The notes beneath the pieces are model-generated. The model saw only the letters and a program-made list of their open reading frames with translations, made no database searches and was not told where the DNA came from. Shown piece after piece: positions 33,317 to 44,027 of a DNA stretch of 64,000 nt. The stretch is from assembly GCA_035578175.1 (NCBI GenBank), contig JAQMRL010000004.1, positions 38,866,901-38,930,900 of the forward strand, given 5' to 3'. How positions within the stretch are numbered: position 1 is the first letter of the stretch; each line of letters begins with the position of its first letter. Source of the DNA: Catonia carolina (lineage: Eukaryota; Arthropoda; Insecta; Hemiptera; Achilidae). The translations under genes and the position numbers were made by a program.

Positions 33317-34084
33317 TATTTTATAAACTGATTCACAAAAATAAATCCAGAAAATTTGTAATATATGGTAGGATAAAAACAATTACGTAACATTTGGTAT
33401 TTTGCATATAATTCATAAAAATTTGACACAAAGTAAACTTGCGTAATATTACGGTTTACGTTTTAATTCATATAACATAGTAACATATGTTAACTAACAA
33501 TGGGCAGGTGTTGATAAAAAATAAAAACAGAATCGTAAAACAAAAAAAAACCATGATAAACAGGTTATAATCGATTAATTTATTGTTTATTATCATAATA
33601 TTACAACAAGTGCATAACTAGGCACCATGTCCACTGGAGGGGTGAAATAGTGAGAGAGAGAGTGTGTGAGAGAGTATCAGTTGAAAAGGAACTGTTCAAT
33701 TATGCATACCGCATGGTATAGCAAATAGGCTACGTTATAGTATTCGTATATACGTATGTGTAAGTATATATTATTCATTTTCACGTGGGTCACGTGCCCG
33801 ACGGGCTAATTCTGTAATACAGAATGTGTTTTATATAGATCTACCTACCTACCTGTATAATAAGGACAACACTATAATCATGCATGTTGTAGTTTTGAAC
33901 TAGTATACAACGACCTCTGTATCTATTGATATTAAGCAGAACATACTGAAAAAGTTAATGCATTGCTATTTAACATACTGTCATTGCAGATTTATACTCT
34001 ACACCAAGGCTGTTGGCAATTATGTCATAATTTTTATGTCGTAATCTCTCCAAATATTATTAAGTATATTAATCAATTAATTTT

Positions 34085-34170
34085 CTCATAACAGGCAGGT
34101 GGAGGGTTGAATTATTTGGACTCGATCTATTAGTTCCAGGGCTATAAAATTTAGTCCTGTTTCTTATCAC
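34085..34170 (+). mobile_element. SINE-like family B, 5'-head fragment
   Basis: CATAACAGGCAGGTGGAGGG, TTGGACTCGATCTATTAGTT, CCAGGGCTATAAAATTTAGT, CTGTTTCTTATCAC: about 85 bp of the head, then unrelated sequence. Confidence 0.75.
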
Positions 34171-34409
34171 TTGTCACCGGATGGTGACATAAAGTGGCGA
34201 GTTGAAAACTTTAATTTTTGGTGTCCCTAGAAAAGGCCGTTTAATTTCGTGGAAACGTTTTCCATTAGAAATAATTCATCACTGTTGCTACTGAAACTCA
34301 TGTTGAATACCCTGAATGAAAGTTAAGCGCGTAGTTACATGCTCCCATTATGCGCGTTCTCCACCGTGAATCAGTACGTGCGACCAGCGTTCACTGTGCG
34401 CTTACCCTT

Positions 34410-34515
34410 AGTCTGTTTTTTCTGCTTGTACTTTAAACTCGTTTATTTTTTCTATCAATGTTTCCGTGTTTCTAGCAATGATTACCACGTCGTTTGCAAA
34501 AATAGACATTAACCT
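34410..34515 (-). pseudogene. LINE reverse transcriptase motif C scrap
   Basis: The minus strand reads FANDVVIIARNTETLIEKIN, then EFKVQAEKTD and a stop. This matches F-A-D-D-(I/V)-V-I-I-A-R-(N/D)-x-x-x-L, the catalytic motif C and following helix of a LINE polymerase, with the first catalytic Asp changed to Asn. No other domain survives nearby. Confidence 0.55.
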
Positions 34516-35044
34516 TGATGTTTTTTATCTGTACTTTACACGGTACGCTATAAATACTCTTATATTTTTAAGTTATACCAACTTACATTTCCCATCATTC
34601 TTGGCTTACAGTATAGAATAAATAATAAATTACTGATTACTAGAGGGGAATATGTTTCGGATACTACTTAGGGGAGTTTATAAAGTGTAGTGAAAGAAAA
34701 AGTAGGGTGAATTCACCCCACAATTAAAACCCCTTAATGTGCAGTTAAGTACAGAGAGACCACATACTATTATGAGAGGATATGGTTGTAGTTCTTGCGT
34801 TTGCGGTGTTCATGCGGTCGATGGTGTGTGTGCATGGTACTCATGGTGTAATCGTTGAGGGTGGGAGATTTATATCGTTCGATTGAATTCCTGTAAAGTG
34901 CATTTTATTCTCTTGCTGTAGTTTCTTTCTGATCCCTTTTTATCCTTCGTTTACTTGTTTAAAATTTTATATTTATTACTTTACGGATAATCAAACGGTT
35001 TATCATTTTGTTTTATCGCACCCAGTTGTCATAAACTATAAGAG

Positions 35045-35905
35045 ATAGCAACAAACGATTTTCAGATTCGTAACAACAAAAAAGTTATAGATTCCAAGAA
35101 AGTTATAGAAGTTCAGATTCTACAAAAAAAAGTTATTGGGAATGGTTTGAGTTTGATGTTCCGGTTTTGACCGGAAGTGGCCCAAAACCAGAATTTGGAA
35201 ACAAAAATAGTGTTATTCGATTCCTCTTAAAGATTAGATGAAAGATTCAGTGGGTTTGAAGTTCGGTTTTGACCAAAAGTGGCCCAAAACCGAAAAGCAA
35301 AAAATTGAAGTCAGCAAGTACAAGAGATAACAAACAATTTTCAGATTCGTAATCTACACGAAAAGTTAGTGAACCTGGATTGGGTTTGAAGTTCTAGTTA
35401 CGAAAGTGGCACAGAACTGGAAGTTAAAAAATAAAAAGTCGGAATTTCGAAACAAAGATAGTGTCATTCGATTCCTCTTAAAGAGTAGATGCAGAAATCA
35501 GTGGGTTCGAAGTTCGGTTTTGACCGAAAATGGCCCAAAACAGAAAATCAAAAAATCAAAGTCAGCAACAACAAAAGATAGCAATAAACGGTTTTTGGAT
35601 TCGTAATCTACACAAAAAGTTAGTGGGACCGGATTGGGTTTAAAGTTCTGGTTTTGAACGAAAGTAGCCCAAAACTGGAAATGAAAAAATAAAAAGTCGG
35701 AATTGGAAACAAAAATAATGTTATTCGATTCCTTTTAAAAAGTAGATACAGAAATAATCATTGGGTTTAAAGTACTGGTTTCAACCGGAAGTGGCCCTAA
35801 ACTCGAAGTCAAGAAATCAAATTCGGAATTTAGAAATAAAAATATTGTTATTCAATACATCTTAAAGAGTAGGTACAGAAATCACTAAAAGTTTTTGCCA
35901 TAAGT
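35045..35905. repeat. Satellite-like tandem array, ~127-bp monomer in ~254-bp dimers
   Basis: The block GTTATTCGATTCCTCTTAAAG recurs at 35212, 35463, 35720 and, diverged, 35847, giving spacings of 251, 257 and 127. Between them a sister block (AGATAGCAACAAACGATTTT, CAGATTCGTAATCTACAC) recurs near 35045, 35325 and 35575, so two monomer types alternate. Each monomer also carries GGTTTTGACCGGAAGTGGCC followed by CAAAACC, a small inverted repeat. About 6-7 monomers are present. The 66-codon frame inside is incidental. Confidence 0.85.
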
Positions 35906-37471
35906 CAAAAGTAGACCTTTTTAAAAATTGCCACCAGCCATGAGACGCTTCTTCTCATAAAATGGATTTTTCATTGAATTTCCTTATAGTTTCCCTAATT
36001 ATGATTGTAAAAACGATCTGGACTAGATAATAGAAAAATATTTTTAACTTAAATTAAATCACTGCTTGGTTATACAGTTGATCATTTTGTAATCGATATC
36101 TTATGGTGTAGCAGGTACAGCAGTTTAATGGTGTTTTACTCATGGCTTTCAAAATTGAGTATGAATTTCATTGAAACCTTAAAAAGAATCATTATGTACT
36201 TTTGTTATCTAAATCTAATCTTACGTTACTCTTTAACAGAAGTTATTCTGTAATTTAATTTTGTTACTAAATTTTGCAGTTTAACAATTCATAAACCTCC
36301 AGACCTACTATGTTAGCTGACAGAAAGTTAGTACATCAGGCTGAGTGACTTTGTCAAAGGGAAGCAGCCGACAACTAAACCTAAACAAATATTACTGGGG
36401 TGACACTGTTCAATTAAACGACTATTCACGCCAAAAACATTTGGCTACTGAGTAATTTCCATATAATGTATAGTTATTCAACAAAAACAGTATCAGTTTA
36501 CAAGTCAAAAACATGTGATGTGAAACACTTATAACTTTATCTTTCCAATGTAATTAGGATAGATTTCAATGAGCATTATATGTAAAATTACTTAATGAAA
36601 CAAAAGATGGAAGATAGAATAAATGTTTTAATAATAATATTGTAGAGTTTTTAATTTTTAAAACCTTTTATATGTACCTTTACTAAATTAATAATATTGT
36701 ATATTAGAAAAATATATTTTTGACCTAGCTTTATAAAACATATTGAGCCACGTTACAAAAAATTCTCATTTTGAAAACCCGATATTATTTTTACCAATTT
36801 TAATGAGGAAAATATGAAAATCAGTAATTGTTGCTAAACTAAGAAATGTAGAAAAAACTCCTGTGCCAATTCTACTGCTTCATGTAAACAAATGTATTTT
36901 CACATTTTATCATGATAAATTACAGTAGGTTAAACATTAAATAAAATTTCGTCATGGTTTTAATATTTATCATCATTTTTAGGAGTATTATTATTAATAA
37001 TGACGTAATATAAAATAGTCGGATGTAGGAGTAGAAATGATGGACTGTTTAACTTGTGGTATAGTTACACAAAAAGAAAATTGTAATAGAAAGAGATGGA
37101 TTGATATCAGAGTTGACTATTGGAAGAGTTGTGCGTGCGTGGGTAAAAGAAAGTGTGAAGGAAGACGGAGACGTCTGTTAAAATGAATGATGTCTCTTAT
37201 AATGAAGTTTGATGGGGGTTTTGAACGTTTTATATTTCTAGATGTGGTGTCAGTCAATATGCGGGTGGTATATTAAAGATAGTAGAATGGAAAAAGGGTG
37301 TCCAAATGGGTATTGTGGGGTGGTACATGTAATAAAAAATGATAAAAAAATAGATAAAAGAAAACGAAAAATCTTTAATGTATAAAACGAAACAGTGTTT
37401 TCCCGGTTACTTTGCAATGTTTACAAAGACTTCTTATAAGAAATTCAAACAAAAATTTTAATCACTTTACA
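35906..37471. other. AT-rich stretch without a recognised gene
   Basis: Short frames only. The purine-rich part at 37020-37340 has few stops locally but no motif. No repeat family recognised. Confidence 0.45.
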
Positions 37472-37619
37472 CAAAAATCTGGTGTAAAACACTCCGTTAA
37501 ACACGACTTTTTCTTGCTAATGTTGATAGTGAACAATATGTTCAGTATGTTTAATCATAAGTGATTGACGCAAAATGAAAATCTACCGCTGTAGTACTTT
37601 AAAATACGGAAAATTAGTA

Positions 37620-38644
37620 TATAACTTATATATATATATATTAGCGAGTTTGTTTTACAGCTGTCGCCGTCTCTCGCATCCTAATACCCTCCACATTTGT
37701 CTGTCCAAGCAGTCATTGTCTGTCAGTCCTCTCGCCTGCATCGCCACCTCCATGCCATACTGCCAGGAGTGCTTCGGCCTTCCTCTTTTCCGGCTTGACT
37801 CAGGGACCCAGTCCAATAATATCCTCGGCCATCTCTCAGGAGGCATTCTCTTCACATGCCCATACCACGTCAAACTCTTTGCCTCTATCCAATCGGCAAT
37901 ATTCTCAGTCAGACCCATCTTCCTTCGAATATCATCATTTCTCACTCTGTCCATTCTTGTATATCCACAACATCGCCTCCAATAATCCATTTCCAAAGCC
38001 TTGAGCTTAGCTTCATACCTTTTATTCACCTCCCAAGTTTCTGCACCGTATGTTCCAATGGTTTCAATGACTGTGCTGTAAATGCGAATCTTATTTTTCT
38101 TTGTTATTCTTCCATTCCATAGGACACTGTTCAACTGCCTTATTGCTGACTGCGCCTGACCAACTCTTGCATTTATTTCCTCATTGCTTCCCCCATTTGA
38201 CGATAGCACAACTCCGAGGTATTTGAATCTTCTTGTTGCCTTTATGATTTCACCTCCAAGACTCAAATCCTTAGCATTTCCTCCAACAACCATATACTGT
38301 GTTTTCATTCTGCTTATTGATAGACCCCAGTTTGTGTACTCCTCATCCAGTTTCCGTAGCATGTAGTCAATGTCTTGTTCATCTTCAGCCATAATAACCT
38401 GATCATCAGCAAAGTGCAATGAGTACAACCTTTTATCTCCAACAAGGATACCCATGTTGCAACATTTCCTTCTCCAGACTTTCAATGCTTCATTCAAATA
38501 TATTTTGAACAGTGTAGGAGCAATGCAACATCCTTGCTTAATCCTTTACTAATGGGAATTTCATCTGTGATTTTTCCACGCACTTTGATATTTGATGTCA
38601 TATTCTTATATAGTTGCTGGACAGCATGATGGAAAATGCATGAT
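37620..38644 (-). mobile_element. 5'-truncated LINE insertion in family A, 12-bp target duplication
   Basis: GGAAAATTAGTA at 37608-37619 and 38645-38656 flanks the unit, and family A continues on both sides. The minus-strand 3' untranslated end is short and TA-rich (GCTAATATATATATATAAG). The 5' junction repeats CATGATGGAAAA twice within 26 bp (38630-38650), which may be filler DNA made during insertion. Confidence 0.9.
37655..38640 (-). pseudogene. LINE reverse transcriptase with one frameshift before motif B
   Basis: The minus frame at 37655-38497 (280 codons from MNEALKVWRRKCCN) has LHFADDQVIMAE (catalytic FADD at residues 29-32), SRMKTQYMVVGG (motif D), RRFKYLGVVLSSNG (motif E region), GTYGAETWEV, ALEMDYWRRCCGYTRMDR, LTWYGHVKRMPPERWP and RKRGRPKHSW near the C-terminus. 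Upstream (38500-38640) the reading KVRGKITDEIPISKGL is followed by a one-base deletion near 38538. After it the sequence would continue as the usual QGC-x-x-P-x-LF block in the other frame. So a single lesion separates motif B from motif C. The endonuclease and fingers are absent because of 5' truncation. Confidence 0.9.
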
Positions 38645-38924
38645 GGAAAATTAGTAATTATCTTTAAACTAGGCGCTGTAGAGAAAAGCTTACAATAAAA
38701 GTTGTAGGTTTTCTAATTTCCTGTAAGTTCAGTTATATGCACTTTTGTAGTATATAAAATGCTTCCTAAAGCCGCACATTTGTTTTACCTTATACAGATA
38801 TCTTATACAGATTTTGACGAAAAAAAACAACAGAAAATTACTAATTGCCTCTTAACTAAGCGTTGTACAAAAGAATGTATAAAATAAAAGTTGTAGGTTT
38901 TTAAATGTTCCATAACTTTGAATA

Positions 38925-39306
38925 CCCATAACAGACAGGTGGAGTGTCAAATTATTTACACTTAATCGGGCAGGGCTAAAATAAATACTTCTGTTTCTTA
39001 TCACATGGTTAGCCAATTAAATGACTGAATCATCTAAGAACAGAAGAGGTAGAAGTAAAAAAGACACTAATCAGAGTATCTCTGAAAGTAATGAATTGCA
39101 TTATACAGCCAGACTCTGTGGTGAATGAAGTAAAGGTGTCATTTGCAGAGTAGAAAAGATGTGCTTTTTAGAGGGCTCGACATGCTGATAAGCGTAATTT
39201 TCCATTCTGTGAGGAAGGCAATCGTAAACTACCTCACTCCTTGTTTTACTTAATAAAATTTCTACAGGTTCAAACCAGCATTTCGGCTGATGATCTAATC
39301 AACAAC
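38925..39306 (+). mobile_element. SINE-like family B in family A, 11-bp target duplication
   Basis: AACTTTGAATA at 38914-38924 and 39307-39317. Inside: CCCATAACAGACAGGTGGAG, GGCAGGGCTAAAATA, AAGAACAGAAGAGGTAGAAG, GGTGAATGAAGTAAAGGTGT, CATGCTGATAAGCG, AACCAGCATTTCGGCTGATG, ending CAACAAC. This copy gives the clearest definition of both ends of family B and shows the AAC tail at the 3' end. Confidence 0.9.
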
Positions 39307-39961
39307 AACTTTGAATATACACTTTTACCCTAAAATGCATATTAAGGCCGCAATCTTAAAAACCATTTTTTTCGACGAATGCACAGCCTTTCCATGAATT
39401 CCAACAGACGTGTCGCTTACGCTATCTTCTAGAGCATAAAAACTGTATTAAATAAGGTGATTTTTAAAAAGTAGACACACTATACTCAATTATTAACAAA
39501 TTATACTCTAGTTCCTTTCAGAATTAATAAATCACACGAACCCATAGATAACATTTTCACACCCACACTTATCACAAAATTCATAAAGGTGATTCAAAAG
39601 ATGCTGGAATAGGGATCTTGTGTAAAAGAGCGACGAGCGTTTCCCATCAAGTGATTTCCTCAACCAAGACGAAAACGGGACATTTAACACGTATATTTCA
39701 TAAATACTGCTGGTTGTATAAATACATAGTTGAAGTTGTCTCTAAATAAGAACCAAAATAAAAAAATTATCAACATTGTGTTTAAAATTCCTGTTAGTTT
39801 GTAAAATTTCAAAATAATTTTACTACAGTAATTTTATATGGATGTAAATAATATACTTCCAAAACTTCAGTTTGATATCTCTAACGGTTTCTGAGATAAT
39901 GGGTCTTGTATATGGAAATTTGAATTTTTGGGAATCTTGCGTCAAATTTTTTTTTACCTAA

Positions 39962-40815
39962 ATAATAATAATAATAATACTTTATTCCACAAGTACATAA
40001 TTATAAAAAAATTACACGTAAATACTTACTTATCAAAACATAAAATATTGATTTTCTTTCTTCTTAATAAAAAATTACAAAATACAGCTTACATAACTGG
40101 TAAAAAAAATACATAATATCGACACACATTGTGATACTGGGCACTCCCTTTAGTAAAAAACTTAACCAACAAAATGACACCAAAAAGAATCACTTCAAAA
40201 CTTTGAGGTAATCTCAATATTTAATTATAAAAACAAACACTGTCAGAAAATGTTATAAGCATTAAGTATTTCTTTTTTTAAAAAAAGCCTCATAGGACTA
40301 CATAAGTTCTTCAAGTTTGGAAAATCTTTAATTTCGTCTTATATATCTTATCCATTTTCTTGATGTTCTTATTGTTGATTTTCTCCCAATAATTCTTTAT
40401 TGCGTTAGATCTTCTTTTCCTTTCTTCCTCAGAATACGCCGCTTTTAGAAGTTTGGTTGGTTTCTTTTGCTGGAGTCTCGAGTTTTTCAGTTCATGGTAA
40501 ATTTTGTCTTGGGTTTTAACTCTTCAAGTGAAATCTGAAGTTCTTCTAGGTCTACTTGAATTTCGTGAAACGACTTTGGACGTAAAAAGTATTAATGATT
40601 TGTCTGGACATTCTAGAGGGTTTCGTTCGCATGGTCTGAAAAAGAAATTATTTTTTTTCTTATTTGATCCTCAAGCGGTTCCGTGTTCCTATAGATTTCT
40701 TCTTTGTGCATCGATTTCCAAGCTCCGTTTGATAGACACCTCTTATTGGTGCACCTTCCAATGACCCGTCGCTCCAGTTTGGAAATTCTGTGTTCTGAGT
40801 TTATTTTCCGGAGGT
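39962..40815 (-). mobile_element. LINE family N, thumb to 3' tail, degenerate
   Basis: Minus strand from about 40800: RLERRVIGRCTNKRCLSNGA, WKSMHKEEIYRNTEPLEDQI, RKKIISFSDHANETL, later DLEELQISLEELKPKTKF, then in another frame YHELKNSRLQQKKPTKLLKA and AYSEEERKRRSNAIKNYWEK. This has the same order as 20579-21230: thumb with R-K-x-x-S-F, variable spacer, then S-E-E-x-R-K-R-R-S. It ends through a 3' part with AATAAAG and an (ATT)n tail at 39962-39985. Several stops and shifts. Short plus-strand frames over it (39928-40116, 40504-40764) are shadows. Confidence 0.7.
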
Positions 40816-40939
40816 TAAATAGTGTTTCGCTCCGCTAATAAAGTATTTTTTATTAGTGAATAATTCATTTTAGAGACGTTATTTAGGCTTAGTTATGCAA
40901 TATTAACTTTAAAAATCTATTAAAAATTATTTATGCTGT

Positions 40940-41312
40940 CACATAACAGGCAGGTGGAGTGTTAAATTATTTGCATACTATCTAGTAGTTCTGGGGCTAC
41001 ATAGTTCGTTTCATATCGAATGGTCAGCCAATTATAAAAGTGAAACATTTAAGAACAGAAGAGGTAGAGGTGTAAAAGACACTAGTCACAGTTATCTCCT
41101 CTCAGAGTAATTTATTTCATTATACAGCTAGACCACTTGGTGAACGAAGTGAAGTTTTCATTTTCAGGGTTAAAAGTAGATGCTTTTCAGAGGGCCTGGC
41201 ATGCTGATAAGCATATCACTCAGTGAAGAAGGCATTGGTTGATCACCTCATTCCTCGTTTTACTTAGTAAAGTCTCTAGAGGTTCAAATCAGTCTTTCGG
41301 TTGATAACTTTG
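40940..41312 (+). mobile_element. SINE-like family B, full-length copy
   Basis: CACATAACAGGCAGGTGGAG, TAGTTCTGGGGCTACATAGT, AGAAGAGGTAGAGGTGTAAA, GGTGAACGAAGTGAAG, AGGGCCTGGCATGCTGATAA, GTCTCTAGAGGTTCAAATCA, TCTTTCGGTTGATAAC. No clear target duplication. Confidence 0.82.
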
Positions 41313-41387
41313 ACAAGATCTCACAGCAATAAAAATATATCATTTTACGCAGAAGAAAGTGAAGAATTCTTTATATTCAGAAGTAAA

Positions 41388-41928
41388 AAATCAGGTGTGA
41401 AACACTCACACAACTTTGCCATGCCAATGCAAATTATGAGCAATATAACCTAACATTAGTAATAAAACATTAGAAATAAACAAATAAAGTAACCACAAAA
41501 ACATAACCTAATTTTAATCATGAGTGAATGATGCAAAAAGAAAACCAACCTTAGTTTGGCTTAATAATACGGAAAATCACTGACGCTAAACTAGGCTCTG
41601 TAGAGAAAATTCTTAAAATAAAAGTTTTAGACCTTATAATTTTCTAGGAATGTGATTATATACACTTTTGTCGTAAAATTCATTCAACGGCTGAAATCAT
41701 AAAAAATCCATTTTGTACAGATTTCCATGAAAAAAAAACAACAGAAAATCACTAATTTCCGCTGAACTAAGCGGTGTACAAATAAATGCTAGGAATGAAT
41801 AAAAGTTGTAGGTTTTAAAATTTTCTACAATCTTTATTATGTACTACATTTTTGCTCTAAAATTCATATTAAGGCTGCGATCTTTAAAAAAAACACATTT
41901 TTTTCTTCGAGAGCAAAAACAACACTCA

Positions 41929-41995
<67 letters not shown>

Positions 41996-42112
41996 TCACA
42001 CTCACACACACACCAATCGCTAAAACATGTATAACCGGTGAAAACTCAAATTCGAAAAATTGACACCAAAACAAGACTTTCCTTTCCATTATTCATGTAG
42101 GCAAGAGAAAGT
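41388..42112 (-). mobile_element. Family A repeat with a central deletion
   Basis: Reverse orientation: AAATCAGGTGTGAAACACTC, CAACTTTGCCATGCC, AATATAACCTAACATTAGTA, CGCTAAACTAGGCTCTGTAG and the internal duplicated units up to CTTCGAGAGCA, then directly the CA tract and CACCAATCGCTAAAACATGT to GGCAAGAGAAAGTAAAAATT. About 270 bp between the second internal unit and the GT tract is missing compared with 49870-50797. The 74- and 81-codon frames here only translate the CA tract. Confidence 0.82.
41931..42011. repeat. (CA)n microsatellite
   Basis: About 34 nearly perfect AC dinucleotides with a few CACTCACA interruptions at the ends. It sits at the fixed GT position of family A and is the longest example of that tract in the window. 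Confidence 0.95.
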
Positions 42113-42804
42113 AAAAATTAATTTTCTTTTCAAATTTCCCAAGCTACAGCTTCTGCCTTATTAGTAATTGTAATAATTGACAATATTGTGTAGTTTTAGA
42201 TAAATTTAAGAAAGCTGAAATGTTTTAGATCTCAATTTTAATGCACTAGTTCGGTAATCCATTAGATTTAATGTCTCTTGATAGATCAGACTTTCCTCTT
42301 AGCTTAATGTAAGTATACTAAAGAAACGTTCTAGACACAGTGGAATGGTTTTTATATTTCTATCTTTGTTTGTTCATTCTATCTCACTCTATCACTGCGT
42401 GAGAATTGGGAACCAGAAGTTGATTTCCCAAGAGAAGTCGAGGGTTGTAAGTGGATGGTTAGCAGGTCTTCTACTATATAGTAAAAGACGAAAAATAAAA
42501 CCAGGGAGCGTAACCACCAAGTGGAACGATACAGATTCTTCGTGTGCCATCATTGTAAATGATGATTTCAGTGTTATTTTATAGTTTTCCGTTTTACTAT
42601 CACGGAAATGTTAATTATTCATAGCCTAATTTTCTGACAGTCGGTCGTTTAATAAAATATTTCTGCATATTAATCTGGAATTAAAAAGCAATTTTAATTT
42701 TATGTATATCGTAATTAATTTAAAACATCATGAATATTATGTGATAATTAGTGATTTCCTGTTTTATATTATTTCATCAAAATCGATAAAAAACGGGATT
42801 TTTT
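42113..42804. other. AT-rich stretch without a recognised gene
   Basis: A 79-codon plus frame (42345-42584) covers a patch of mixed composition (GAACCAGAAGTTGATTTCCC, AGGGAGCGTAACCACCAAGT) but shows no motif. It may be an old coding or transposon scrap. Confidence 0.4.
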
Positions 42805-44027
42805 ACTGTCTCTTGCCTATATGAATATATAGAAAGGAAAGTATTGTTTTCATGTCGATTTTTCGAAATTGAATTTTTCACCCCTGAACCCAAAAAACAT
42901 GTTTTTGGCAATTAGTCTGTGAACAAAATATCTCTAGAACGGAACATCGTACGAAGTTAAAACTTAATACTTAATAAGTTAGGTACCACTAGAGAACCCG
43001 ACATAAACATTTTCATCAAAATCTGTTCAACCGGAAGTAGTAGTTTATTCGTAATTTTTATCACGTATTTGCGGTTTCTCAAAAAACGGGTTCTACGATT
43101 TTTTAAAAAAATCGTCTCGTTTACTACATCATTTATGCTCTATCTATATGATAGGATAGGCGCTATGTCTGCTGAAATTCTTGGGGAGGCTGTTCTCTCG
43201 TAGAAATGTTTTTTTAAATTGCAGCCTTAACATGCATTTTACGGCAGAAATGTATGTAATGAAGGTTATAGAAAATTTAAAAACCTAGAACTTTTATTCC
43301 AAAAATTTCATTGTGTAACGTATAGTTTAGCGGTAATTAGTGATTTCGTGTATTTTTTTTAATGAAAATCTGTTAATTTTTTATGTAAAAAATATGAATT
43401 TTTTAGGATTATGGAGTTAGTACTTTACGACAAAAGGGTATAATCAAATTTATAGAAAATTAAGAAATCTACTACTCTATTATAAACATTTTTCTCTACA
43501 GAGCTTAGTTTAACGTCAGAGTGATTTTCTGTATTATTAAGCCAAACTTAGGTTGGTTTTCATTTTCCATCATTTGCTTATGATTAAAATGAGGTTGTTT
43601 TTGGGTGTTTTAGTTTATTTTAAGTCGCATCAACAGCTTCACTATTAGGTTATTTCATTTTCTTTTTAAGGTTGGTTTTCATTTTCCATCATTCACTCAT
43701 GATTAAAATAATGTTAAGTTTTTTAGGTTAGTTTCTTTTATCTACTTAAAGTCTGTTTGATCATTAGTGATTACGGTGGATTAAGAAACTGGGTTTTGGC
43801 ACGTAAAACTTTCCAGGCCCTAGCCGGGAATCGAACCCGGGACCTCCGGTTAATAGGACTTAGCAAAGATTGATCTTCATTTTGCGTCATTCACTCATGA
43901 TTAAAACTAGGTTATGTTTTTTATTTTACATTGTTTAGCCTACTCATGATTAAACATAGGTTATATTTTTCATTATCTGGATTTGCAAGTGAAAGTCGTG
44001 CGAGTGGTTTACATCAGATTTTTATAT
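42805..44027 (+). mobile_element. Family A repeat with a duplicated 3' region and nested SINE half
   Basis: Starts CTGTCTCTTGCCTATATG, AGAAAGGAAAGTATTG and follows the family through TCTCTAGAACGGAACATCGT, GGATAGGCGCTATGTCTGCT and both internal units. At the 3' end the block GTTGGTTTTCATTTTCCATC is present at 43552 and 43671 and in variant form at 43868, with a further CTACTCATGATTAAAC at 43940. It closes with GAAAGTCGTGCGAGTGG and CATCAGATTTTT. A tRNA-SINE half lies at 43753-43862. Confidence 0.8.
43753..43862 (-). mobile_element. tRNA-derived SINE, 3' half with B box
   Basis: The minus strand reads GCTAAGTCCTATTAACCGGA, GGTCCCGGGTTCGATTCCCG, GCTAGGGCCTGGAAAG, then GTGCCAAAACCCAGTTTC. GGGTTCGATTCCCG is a perfect RNA polymerase III B box. 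The A-box half is missing. The sequence at 58134-58184 appears to be the matching A-box half of the same or a related family. Confidence 0.7.

Larger units (their letters stand above)
37472..39470 (-). mobile_element. Family A repeat split by a LINE and a SINE
   Basis: Family A in reverse: AAAAATCTGGTGTAAAACAC and CGACTTTTTCTTGCTAATG (terminal box) from 37472; AAAATACGGAAAATTAGTA at 37601-37619; then after the LINE, AAACTAGGCGCTGTAGAGAA and TAAAAGTTGTAGG up to 38924; then after the SINE, TAAAATGCATATTAAGGCCG and CGTGTCGCTTACGCTATCTT to about 39470. Both interruptions have target duplications, so A was the first resident. Its 5' half is missing beyond 39470. Confidence 0.85.

Noticed and set aside
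33640..33680. GAGAGA/GTGTGA-rich stretch as a regulatory element
   Set aside because: A short, imperfect simple repeat with no gene nearby.
37575..38366. Several plus-strand frames of 60-136 codons
   Set aside because: They are antisense shadows of the minus-strand LINE polymerase at 37655-38640.
41839..42089. Frames encoding long TH or CV repeats
   Set aside because: They are translations of the CA microsatellite within family A.
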